DNA from: a bacterium
GTDB taxonomy: Bacteria > Desulfobacterota > GWC2-55-46 > DRQE01
DNA length: 8,473 nucleotides
Assembly (NCBI GenBank): GCA_027017505.1
Contig: JALUQR010000180.1
Location: 1-8,473 of the forward strand
Direction of reading: 5' to 3'
A program made the position numbers and the translations under genes. The notes beneath the pieces were generated by a model. It was not told where the DNA came from. It ran no database searches and saw nothing but the letters and a program-made list of their open reading frames with translations. Positions 1 to 4,865 of the stretch are shown here, piece by piece. Position 1 is the stretch's first letter, and each line of letters starts with the position of its first letter.

Positions 1-777
1 CATTATCTCCTCTATAACCCTGTCCATTGTTTCTGCCATCTTCTGGTGCATCCTTTCCGGCCTGCTTCCCTCAACCATGTATACCCTGTATCCATAACCC
101 CTGAAGAGACTTATAAGCTCTTCATCTGGTATCCTTGCTAATATGGTGGGGTTTGCAATCTTGTAGCCGTTAAGGTGCAGTATGGGAAGCACCGTGCCAT
201 CTGTAACGGGGTTGAGGAACTTGTTCGAGTGCCATGCGGTTGCCAGGGGGCCTGTCTCTGCCTCTCCGTCTCCCACCACACAGGTTGCTATCAGGTCAGG
301 GTTGTCAAACACCGCACCAAAGGCATGCGAAAGAGAGTAGCCAAGTTCCCCTCCCTCGTTTATCGAGCCAGGTGTTTCAGCAGATGTGTGGCTGGGAATA
401 CCACCTGGAAAGGAAAACTGCCTGAAGAACCTTCTGAGCCCCTCCTCATCCAGGGTTATGTGGGGATAAAGCTCCGTGTATGTGCCCTCAAGATATGTGT
501 TGGCAACCACCGCCGGTGCACCATGGCCAGGGCCTGTTATGAATATCATGTTGAGGTCGTACTTCTTTATAACCCTGTTAAGATGCACATATATGAAGTT
601 AAGCCCGGGGCAGGTACCCCAGTGGCCGAGAAGCCGTGGTTTTATGTGCTCAGACCTCAAGGGCTTTTTCAAAAGCGGGTTATCGTAAAGGTATATCTGC
701 CCCACCGAAAGATAGTTCGCAGTCCTCCACCACGCATCTATCCTTTTAAGCTCCTTTTTTGAAAGTACCGCTGGCAT
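1..777 (-). CDS. xfp: Phosphoketolase, N-terminal 259 residues (3' end outside the window)
   Basis: Thiamine-diphosphate enzyme that splits xylulose 5-phosphate (and often fructose 6-phosphate) with phosphate into acetyl phosphate plus glyceraldehyde 3-phosphate (or erythrose 4-phosphate); cytosolic. I translated the minus strand from the ATG at 777 and it stays open to base 1. Family signatures are plain: EGGELGY at residues 141-147 and GDGEAETGPLA at 169-179, the latter including the thiamine-diphosphate GDG. Histidines at 52 (GHWGTCPG), 85 (GPGHGAP) and 130 (IPSHTSAETPG) fit, by my recollection, the active-site His64, His97 and His142 of the bifidobacterial enzyme with a constant offset of 12. 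The family is about 790-830 residues, so roughly two thirds are missing. It begins 4 bases after the ackA stop, so the two form an operon. Whether it prefers the C5 or C6 sugar cannot be read from this part. Confidence 0.96.
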   Translation of the reverse strand, partial: MPAVLSKKELKRIDAWWRTANYLSVGQIYLYDNPLLKKPLRSEHIKPRLLGHWGTCPGLNFIYVHLNRVIKKYDLNMIFITGPGHGAPAVVANTYLEGTYTELYPHITLDEEGLRRFFRQFSFPGGIPSHTSAETPGSINEGGELGYSLSHAFGAVFDNPDLIATCVVGDGEAETGPLATAWHSNKFLNPVTDGTVLPILHLNGYKIANPTILARIPDEELISLFRGYGYRVYMVEGSRPERMHQKMAETMDRVIEEIM

Positions 778-781
778 CACT

Positions 782-1969
782 CTACCTCCCCTCTCCATTG
801 AGTATTCTTTTTGTGTGTCTTGCTATCATACGCTCCTCATCGGTCTTTATGACCATGACCATTACCCTGCTCTGTTTGTCCGATATAACCTTCTGGTTTG
901 CCCTGTTGCGTTCTGTATCGAGCCTTATGCCAAGAAACTCAAGGCCATCAAGGATTCGCTCTCTTATCTCAGGGGAATTCTCGCCAATGCCAGCTGTAAA
1001 CACAAGTGTTGAAAGCCCGCCGAGCACCGCACTGAGTGAGCCTATAAACTTTCTCACGCTGTGACAGAAGAGCCTGAGCGATAGTATGGCCCTTTCATCC
1101 CCTCTTTTTTCAAGGGCAAGAAGCTTCCTTATATCGTCTGTTCTGCCCGATATACCCAGAAGCCCTGAACCGTGGTTGAGGAGGAGATTCAGCCTGTCTG
1201 CAGAAAACCCCTTCTCCCTGAGAAGATAAAGCACCACACCGGGGTCAATATCACCACACCTTGTGCTCATCACAAGCCCTGCCAGCGGGGTGAACCCCAT
1301 GGTGGTCTCCACACATCTGCCATCCCTTATGGCGGTCATGCTCGAGCCATGCCCAAGATGGGCTATTATGACCCTGTCAAGGGGCACACCACAGGCACAG
1401 AGTGCATCTGTTATGTACTCGTAGGAAAGCCCGTGAAAACCATAACGCATTATGCCCTCCCTGTAGAACTCAAGTGGTATGGCGTATATCCTGGACTCCT
1501 CTGGCATATCCCTGTGGAAGGCTGTATCAAAGCAGGCAACCCCGGGGATGGAAGGAAGACCTCTTTCCACCTCCTCTATGACCTCAACAGCCTGTGGAAG
1601 GTGTTCAGGGGCAAGGTGTGCTATATCCCTGAGGTATTCAAGGAGTTCTTCGGTAAGCTGGCAGTGTTCCCTGTATTTCATCCCTCCGTGGACTATGCGA
1701 TACCCCACAGCCTCAATGGACCCTACATAGCCCGTCTCCTCAAGACACCTGGTTACAACCACCGCTCCTTTTCTGAAGCTTTCAATCCTGGTGTTTTCAT
1801 CCACACAGATGGAGCCATCTGAGAAGAAAACCCTTACCGAACCTTCTTGCCTGCCAATACCTGCTATCTCTCCCTTAAGGAGGGAACGCTCATCCATGTC
1901 ATAGACGGAGAACTTTATACTCGAAGAACCCGTATTTACCGTGAGTATATGTGGACCTGTTGTTTCCAT
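782..1969 (-). CDS. ackA: Acetate kinase, phosphoketolase-linked divergent type
   Basis: Transfers phosphate between acetyl phosphate and ADP, giving acetate and ATP (reversible). Length 395 residues, normal for the ASKHA-fold family. Visible motifs: VNTGSSSIKF at 11-20 (Asn12 of the first phosphate loop), GYRIVHGG with Arg91, PEH with His123, FDTAFH with Asp148, YGFHGLS with His179, MGFTPLAG at 224-231, STRCGDIDPG with Arg237, FTAGIGENSPEIR at 324-336 and a KTDEERMIAR C-terminal segment. Two normally very conserved spots differ: the usual HLGNG loop reads HLGHG (204-208), and the usual PLHNP reads PEHLP (121-125). The catalytic residues named above are kept, so activity is expected, though propionate or another short acid could be used. 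The ATG at 1969 is the only reasonable start: no other ATG, GTG or TTG lies in frame before the conserved Asn. It leads the ackA-xfp operon, with no phosphotransacetylase gene in view. Confidence 0.95.
   Translation of the reverse strand: METTGPHILTVNTGSSSIKFSVYDMDERSLLKGEIAGIGRQEGSVRVFFSDGSICVDENTRIESFRKGAVVVTRCLEETGYVGSIEAVGYRIVHGGMKYREHCQLTEELLEYLRDIAHLAPEHLPQAVEVIEEVERGLPSIPGVACFDTAFHRDMPEESRIYAIPLEFYREGIMRYGFHGLSYEYITDALCACGVPLDRVIIAHLGHGSSMTAIRDGRCVETTMGFTPLAGLVMSTRCGDIDPGVVLYLLREKGFSADRLNLLLNHGSGLLGISGRTDDIRKLLALEKRGDERAILSLRLFCHSVRKFIGSLSAVLGGLSTLVFTAGIGENSPEIRERILDGLEFLGIRLDTERNRANQKVISDKQSRVMVMVIKTDEERMIARHTKRILNGEGR
784..789 (-). promoter_or_regulatory. Strong ribosome binding site of the phosphoketolase gene
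   Basis: Reading the minus strand, GGAGGT lies 6 bases before the ATG at 777. It is built from the last codons of ackA and its T is the first base of the ackA TAG stop. This supports the chosen start and suggests coupled translation of the two genes. Confidence 0.8.
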
Positions 1970-1978
1970 ACAAGAGTA

Positions 1979-2006
1979 ATTATAGCCCTGTAAAGAGAAA
2001 TGTCCA
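1979..2006 (-). promoter_or_regulatory. Promoter of the ackA-xfp operon, at the start codon
   Basis: Minus strand: TGGACA (2006-2001), 16-base spacer, TATAAT (1984-1979). That is 5/6 and 6/6 matches to the housekeeping sigma consensus. The -10 box ends 9 bases before the ATG at 1969, so transcription should begin within about 3 bases of the ATG. No Shine-Dalgarno sequence precedes the ATG. Confidence 0.72.
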
Positions 2007-2009
2007 TTG

Positions 2010-2083
2010 GCAAAAACTGTGCACTTCAGACAAGGTCTTCAGCTCAAGTGCCCGGACACATACCTCGCAAAAACAGTGGAATT
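2010..2083 (+). repeat. Two imperfect direct copies of a 17-base motif
   Basis: GCAAAAACTGTGCACTT at 2010-2026 and GCAAAAACAGTGGAATT at 2067-2083 match at 14 of 17 positions, 57 bases apart. The core recurs inverted near 2323-2338. It could be a protein-binding motif or a duplicated terminator tail; the A-rich core makes chance similarity possible. Confidence 0.3.
2012..2051 (-). terminator. Possible intrinsic terminator on the minus strand
   Basis: Minus strand: GCACTTGAG (2051-2043), 13-base loop, CTGAAGTGC (2029-2021). This gives a 6-bp stem, one G-G mismatch and 2 more pairs. It is followed by ACAG and five T's (2016-2012). It would stop an RNA coming from within the block just before the ackA promoter. 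The stem is modest, so this is tentative. Confidence 0.35.
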
Positions 2084-2215
2084 GATGATATTCCCTTCAG
2101 AACCATGCGAAATGAATCTTCTCAAAGGGCTTGTAGAGGGCCTTTACGCGTCTTAAATCTCTCTTTCTCTGCACCTCTTCCTTCGGGATTTAATCATCCC
2201 GTTCTGTTTCGCCCC

Positions 2216-2336
2216 CTGTATGTGGTGGCACCGGAGCAGGACAGAGAAAACTGGCTCTTGAGCCTTTCTGGACCCGTGTGGGGAAAGTCCTCTTTAAAGG
2301 TGGAGACCTCGTCCCTTGGTCATGTACAGTTTTTTT
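2216..2336 (+). ncRNA. Candidate structured RNA ending in a T-run, no known family
   Basis: CTGTATGTG (2216-2224) can pair with CATGTACAG (2321-2329) as nine consecutive pairs, two of them G-U, and this is followed at once by seven T's (2330-2336). Inside the closing helix I see GGCTC-TT-GAGCC (2252-2263) flanked by AGAAA and TTTCT, then CCC-GTGT-GGG inside GGA/TCC (about 2269-2290), then GACC...GGTC (2305-2320). A further hairpin, CGGGAT-TTAATC-ATCCCG, lies just upstream (about 2185-2202). No known riboswitch or housekeeping RNA was recognised, and no good promoter was found for it. It could equally be chance folding or part of the repeat-bounded block. Confidence 0.3.
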
Positions 2337-2348
2337 GCCCACCCCTCC

Positions 2349-2376
2349 TTGACTTTTGGGGTTGCACTGTTAAAAT
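2349..2376 (+). promoter_or_regulatory. Promoter of the archease-rtcB operon, at the start codon
   Basis: TTGACT (2349-2354), 16-base spacer, TAAAAT (2371-2376), each 5/6 to consensus. The -10 box ends 7 bases before the ATG at 2384, placing the transcript start at or next to the ATG. The last bases before the ATG carry no Shine-Dalgarno sequence. Confidence 0.7.
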
Positions 2377-2383
2377 TTTCAAT

Positions 2384-2809
2384 ATGGGTTATTCGTACAT
2401 GGAACATACAGCGGACATGGGCATACATGTTGAGGCAGATAGCCTCACCAGCGCCTTCGAGGAATCCGCAGAGGCCATGCTCAACCTGATGTTTGAGCTT
2501 GATAGCATAAAGGAGACAGAGTCAGTAACCTTCGGTGTTCACGCAAAAGACCTGCCCATGCTCTTCGTGGAGGTCTTAAACGAGATACTCTCCATACAGG
2601 ACAGACACTCTCTGGCAATAAAGAGACTTCTGGCCCGTGAGGTCAAAAAGGACAACCAGGAGTATCTCTTCGTTGGAACCATTCGTGGAGAGCCCTTTGA
2701 TGAGAGCAGACATCCAGTAAAGACAGAGGTGAAGGCTGTAACCCTTTCAGGGCTCAAATACGAGGAAAAGGACCACAGGTATATCTTCGAGTGTGTATTT
2801 GACCTTTAG
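2384..2809 (+). CDS. Archease, RtcB-activating protein
   Basis: A small acidic protein, 141 residues, the usual archease length. Archease helps the RNA ligase RtcB form and turn over its guanylate intermediate and widens its nucleotide use. The N-terminus shows the family hallmark EHTADMGI (7-14) with the metal-binding Asp11. Later come LPMLFVEVLNEILS, the VKAVTLSGLKY segment and the terminal FDL, whose Asp is the C-terminal metal ligand known from archaeal structures. The ATG at 2384 is chosen because archeases begin a few residues before EHTAD. An in-frame upstream extension to 2000 would add 128 residues of unrelated sequence and is dismissed. A second in-frame ATG at 2399 lies too close to the motif. 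It leads an operon with rtcB, 14 bases downstream, which strongly supports the assignment. Confidence 0.94.
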   Translation: MGYSYMEHTADMGIHVEADSLTSAFEESAEAMLNLMFELDSIKETESVTFGVHAKDLPMLFVEVLNEILSIQDRHSLAIKRLLAREVKKDNQEYLFVGTIRGEPFDESRHPVKTEVKAVTLSGLKYEEKDHRYIFECVFDL

Positions 2810-2815
2810 AAGGAG
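2810..2815 (+). promoter_or_regulatory. Ribosome binding site of rtcB
   Basis: AAGGAG lies 8 bases before the ATG at 2824, in the 14-base gap after the archease stop. It fixes the rtcB start and contrasts with the missing Shine-Dalgarno at the first gene of the operon. Confidence 0.8.
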
Positions 2816-2823
2816 TTTGAAAG

Positions 2824-4308
2824 ATGTCTTTAGAGCTGGAAACATCTCTCACGGTGGAGAAGATAACGGACTACATCTGGCAGATACCCAGAACAGATGA
2901 GATGCGGGTGTGTTGCCGTATCTATGCGGACAGGGAGACCGTGGACTCCCTTATAAATGACTATCACGAGAAACTGCGCACAGGCGGGTTTACCCCTGCC
3001 CTGCGTCAGCTCATAAATGTGGCAACACTGCCTGGCATAGTGAAGGCATCATTCGGCATGGCTGACATACACCCTGGCTATGGCTTTCCCATAGGGGGAG
3101 TGGGTGCGTTCAGCGTTGACGACGGTGTTATAAGTGTTGCGGGTGTTGGGTTTGACATAAACTGCGGGGTGAGGGTTCTCAAGACCCCGCTTTACAGAGA
3201 GGATGTGGAGCCCCTTAAGGAACAGCTTGCAAACAGACTCTTCAGGGATGTACCGTGTGGAATAGGCTCTACGGGGGAAATCTCCCTTAAGGAGCATGAG
3301 ATAGACGAGCTTCTTGTGGAAGGTGCAAGGTATGTCATAAAGAGGGGCTATGGTCTTGAGGAAGACCTTATCTACACGGAAGAGGGTGGCTGTGTTAAGG
3401 ATGCAGACCCATCTAATGTGAGCCACAGGGCAAAGGAAAGGCAGTTCCGCCAGGTTGGAACCCTGGGCTCTGGCAATCACTACCTTGAGGTCCAGTGGGT
3501 TGAGGAGGTGTATGACCAGGACGCAGCAAGGGCATTCGGCATAGAAAAGGGTCAGGTGCTCATAGCCATACACTGCGGAAGCAGGGCACTGGGACACCAG
3601 ATAGGCATAGACTATCTTTCAACACTTGAGTCCGCATCGAAAAAATACTCCATACCCATAAGGGACAGGGAACTTGTCTGTGCACCCATAAACAGCGAGG
3701 AGGGCTGGCAGTACTTTACCGCTGTAAACTGCGGTATTAACTGTGCCTTTGCAAACCGTCAGGCAATAGCACACCTTGCACGCCTTGCCTTCTCAAGTGT
3801 AACCCATGTAAGACCCGAAGAAATCACCCAGCTGTACGATGTGGGGCACAACACCTGCAAGATAGAGACCCACAGCGTGGATGGCTCTCTTAAGAGGCTT
3901 CTTGTACACCGCAAGGGTGCAACAAGGGCATTCGGGCCTGGCAGAAGTGAGATACCAGAAAGATACAGGGCCGTGGGTCAACCACTGCTCGTTGGTGGCA
4001 GTATGGGAACCGCATCCTACATACTCAGGGGCACACAGAAAGGCATGGAAGAATGCTTCGGCAGTGCGGTGCACGGAGCAGGAAGGGCACTGTCCAGGGT
4101 GCAGGCAAAAAAACAGTGGAAGGCAACAGAGATAATCGAGGAGCTAAAAGAAAAGGGCATCGTCATAAGGGCAAAGAGCAAATCAGGCGTTGCAGAGGAA
4201 GCCCCTGGTGCATACAAGGATGTGGACAAGGTGGTAGAAGTTATGCACCTGGCAGGGGTGAACCACAAGGTCGCAAGGCTTCGCCCCATGGTGTGTATAA
4301 AGGGCTAA
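2824..4308 (+). CDS. rtcB: RNA-splicing ligase RtcB, long archaeal-type form
   Basis: GTP- and Mn-dependent RNA ligase joining a 2',3'-cyclic phosphate (or 3'-phosphate) end to a 5'-OH end; used in tRNA splicing in archaea and RNA repair in many bacteria. Length 494 residues, close to the archaeal protein (about 480) and well above E. coli RtcB (about 408). Motifs in order: DIHPGYGFPIGG at 81-92, GVGFDINCGVR at 107-117 with metal ligands Asp111 and Cys114, GTLGSGNHYLEVQ with His219, AIHCGSRALGHQ with His250, YDVGHNTCK with His342, and SAVHGAGRALSR with His417, the expected GMP acceptor. The C-terminal Lys493 corresponds to the guanine-contacting lysine near the end of the archaeal enzyme. All catalytic positions are present. 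It is coupled to archease upstream. Its stop codon overlaps the stop of the convergent zinc-ribbon gene, and no terminator lies between them. Confidence 0.97.
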   Translation: MSLELETSLTVEKITDYIWQIPRTDEMRVCCRIYADRETVDSLINDYHEKLRTGGFTPALRQLINVATLPGIVKASFGMADIHPGYGFPIGGVGAFSVDDGVISVAGVGFDINCGVRVLKTPLYREDVEPLKEQLANRLFRDVPCGIGSTGEISLKEHEIDELLVEGARYVIKRGYGLEEDLIYTEEGGCVKDADPSNVSHRAKERQFRQVGTLGSGNHYLEVQWVEEVYDQDAARAFGIEKGQVLIAIHCGSRALGHQIGIDYLSTLESASKKYSIPIRDRELVCAPINSEEGWQYFTAVNCGINCAFANRQAIAHLARLAFSSVTHVRPEEITQLYDVGHNTCKIETHSVDGSLKRLLVHRKGATRAFGPGRSEIPERYRAVGQPLLVGGSMGTASYILRGTQKGMEECFGSAVHGAGRALSRVQAKKQWKATEIIEELKEKGIVIRAKSKSGVAEEAPGAYKDVDKVVEVMHLAGVNHKVARLRPMVCIKG

Positions 4309-4478
4309 AAGTCCTCCTGCAGGTAGAGCTCATCGTTCTTGTCTTTCTTAAGCTTCAGCGGACACTCACAATAGGGACAATATATATCCTCGCCTATCTT
4401 TTCGTCTCCTGTCATGGGTATCTCGCAATCACACATGGGGCATGTAAGGTAAGAAGAATAGGAACCCTTTATGGGCAT
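4305..4478 (-). CDS. Small double-knuckle zinc-ribbon protein, function unknown
   Basis: 57 residues. Two cysteine knuckles, CPMCDC at 13-18 and CPYCEC at 34-39, are 21 residues apart, the usual layout for one structural zinc. A lysine-rich strand and an acidic tail (ELYLQEDF) follow. The layout resembles zinc-ribbon carriers and small RNA- or protein-binding ribbons such as LysW, but the LysW-type C-terminal end (EDWGE) is absent, so no function is assigned. The ATG at 4478 is chosen over a start 12 codons upstream because a strong AAAGGAGGG precedes it by about 7 bases and a TATAAT box lies further upstream, within the longer reading frame's leader. The gene is convergent with rtcB; the stop codons overlap by 4 bases. 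tRNA-Gln lies upstream on the same strand, separated by a probable terminator. Confidence 0.78.
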   Translation of the reverse strand: MPIKGSYSSYLTCPMCDCEIPMTGDEKIGEDIYCPYCECPLKLKKDKNDELYLQEDF

Positions 4479-4484
4479 ACAAGA

Positions 4485-4493
4485 CCCTCCTTT
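4485..4493 (-). promoter_or_regulatory. Ribosome binding site of the zinc-ribbon gene
   Basis: The minus strand reads AAAGGAGGG (4493-4485), with the GGAGG core 7 bases before the ATG at 4478. It is the strongest ribosome binding site in the window and decides the start. Confidence 0.75.
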
Positions 4494-4503
4494 CCTTACC
4501 ACC

Positions 4504-4534
4504 ATTATACCCACAACAGGTGGTGAAAATTCAA
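4504..4534 (-). promoter_or_regulatory. Promoter of the zinc-ribbon gene
   Basis: Minus strand: TTGAAT (4534-4529), 19-base spacer, TATAAT (4509-4504). The -10 is perfect; the -35 is weak and the spacer slightly long. The expected leader is about 19 bases and holds the Shine-Dalgarno. GTGGTG (4520-4525) and CACCAC (4546-4551) form an inverted repeat around the -35, possibly regulatory. Confidence 0.5.
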
Positions 4535-4595
4535 CCCCTTTATGACACCACAGAAAAGCTTTTCCACTTCAGGCCCGTAGAATTCCCGAAAACAT

Positions 4596-4623
4596 AAGGG
4601 CTGGCCCCATGGGGCCAGCCCTT
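4596..4623. terminator. Perfect 28-base palindrome, probable terminator of tRNA-Gln
   Basis: AAGGGCTGGCCCC (4596-4608) and GGGGCCAGCCCTT (4611-4623) are exact inverted arms around a central AT. It lies 17 bases beyond the 3' end of the tRNA on the minus strand and is followed there by ATGTTTT, a short T-run. It isolates the tRNA from the zinc-ribbon gene. The poor U-tract leaves room for another role, such as a cruciform or a protein site. Confidence 0.65.
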
Positions 4624-4640
4624 TAAATCCGTAATAAATT

Positions 4641-4714
4641 TGGCTGGGGGACCAGGATTCGAACCTGGATAGACGGATCCAGAGTCCGCCGTCCTGCCGT
4701 TAGACGATCCCCCA
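4641..4714 (-). tRNA. tRNA-Gln, anticodon CTG
   Basis: 74 bases including an encoded CCA. On the minus strand: acceptor TGGGGGA with TCCCCCA, D stem GTCT/GGAC, anticodon stem GCGGA/TCCGT with loop CTCTGGA giving anticodon CTG (reads CAG), four-base variable region, T stem CCAGG/CCTGG with loop TTCGAAT. The discriminator is G73 and the first pair is U1-A72, both known glutamine identity elements in E. coli. A promoter precedes it and a strong hairpin follows. Confidence 0.96.
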
Positions 4715-4725
4715 GTTAAGTTTCT

Positions 4726-4754
4726 TTAATAACAATTTTTCGTCCATTAGTCAA
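4726..4754 (-). promoter_or_regulatory. Promoter of tRNA-Gln
   Basis: Minus strand: TTGACT (4754-4749), 17-base spacer, TATTAA (4731-4726). Transcription should start about 5 bases before the mature 5' end at 4714. It is divergent from the transporter promoter. Confidence 0.6.
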
Positions 4755-4816
4755 CCTGTTTGTCTGGAAAAACGAAGGAAACACACACTTCAATCTGTTC
4801 CGGTATTTCAAAAAAC

Positions 4817-4845
4817 TTGACATTTCGGTTTAAAAGTCTTATCTT
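4817..4845 (+). promoter_or_regulatory. Promoter of the transporter gene
   Basis: TTGACA (4817-4822, perfect), 17-base spacer, TATCTT (4840-4845, 4/6). The expected start near 4852 leaves a leader of about 14-20 bases with no recognisable Shine-Dalgarno before the ATG at 4866 or 4872. Confidence 0.62.
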
Positions 4846-4865
4846 CAAATCTCCTGAACATTACC

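Larger units (their letters stand above)
2007..2341. repeat. Intergenic block bounded by imperfect inverted repeats
   Basis: Left end (plus strand from 2007): TTGGCAAAAACTGTGCAC. Right end read on the minus strand from 2341: TGGGCAAAAAAACTGTACA. Both share GGCAAAAA, then CTGT, then purine-CA, differing by two A's in the A-run. Further inward, AGGTCTTCA (2033-2041) faces AGGTCTCCA (minus strand of 2301-2309). The block has no convincing gene; a plus-strand reading frame runs through but its translation resembles no family I know. It fills the space between the ackA and archease promoters, whose -35 boxes lie just outside the repeats. It could be a MITE-like remnant, an RNA gene or a transcription insulator. 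No clear target-site duplication flanks it. Confidence 0.4.

Noticed and set aside
175..762. Long plus-strand reading frame opposite phosphoketolase
   Set aside because: It is the complement of a gene with unmistakable phosphoketolase motifs and its translation is unlike any protein.
1172..1822. 216-codon plus-strand reading frame opposite ackA
   Set aside because: It arises from codon bias on the opposite strand of a clear acetate kinase gene.
2221..2240. T-box-like string GGTGGCACCGG
   Set aside because: It matches only part of the T-box consensus, there is no specifier stem or antiterminator arrangement, and the downstream gene is not an aminoacyl-tRNA synthetase or amino-acid gene.
2276..2295. 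GGGGAAAGTCC resembling the GAGGAAAGTCC element of RNase P RNA
   Set aside because: The rest of the RNase P core and its length are not present; a single short match is not enough.
2000..2383. In-frame 128-residue N-terminal extension of archease
   Set aside because: Its translation resembles no protein family, archeases begin right before EHTAD, and a promoter lies inside the extension just before the ATG at 2384.
4479..4514. Twelve-residue longer start of the zinc-ribbon protein
   Set aside because: The Shine-Dalgarno and the -10 box lie within that stretch and point to the ATG at 4478.
4553..4564. GAAAAGCTTTTC palindrome
   Set aside because: Short, A/T-rich and not linked to a gene start or an end; likely chance.
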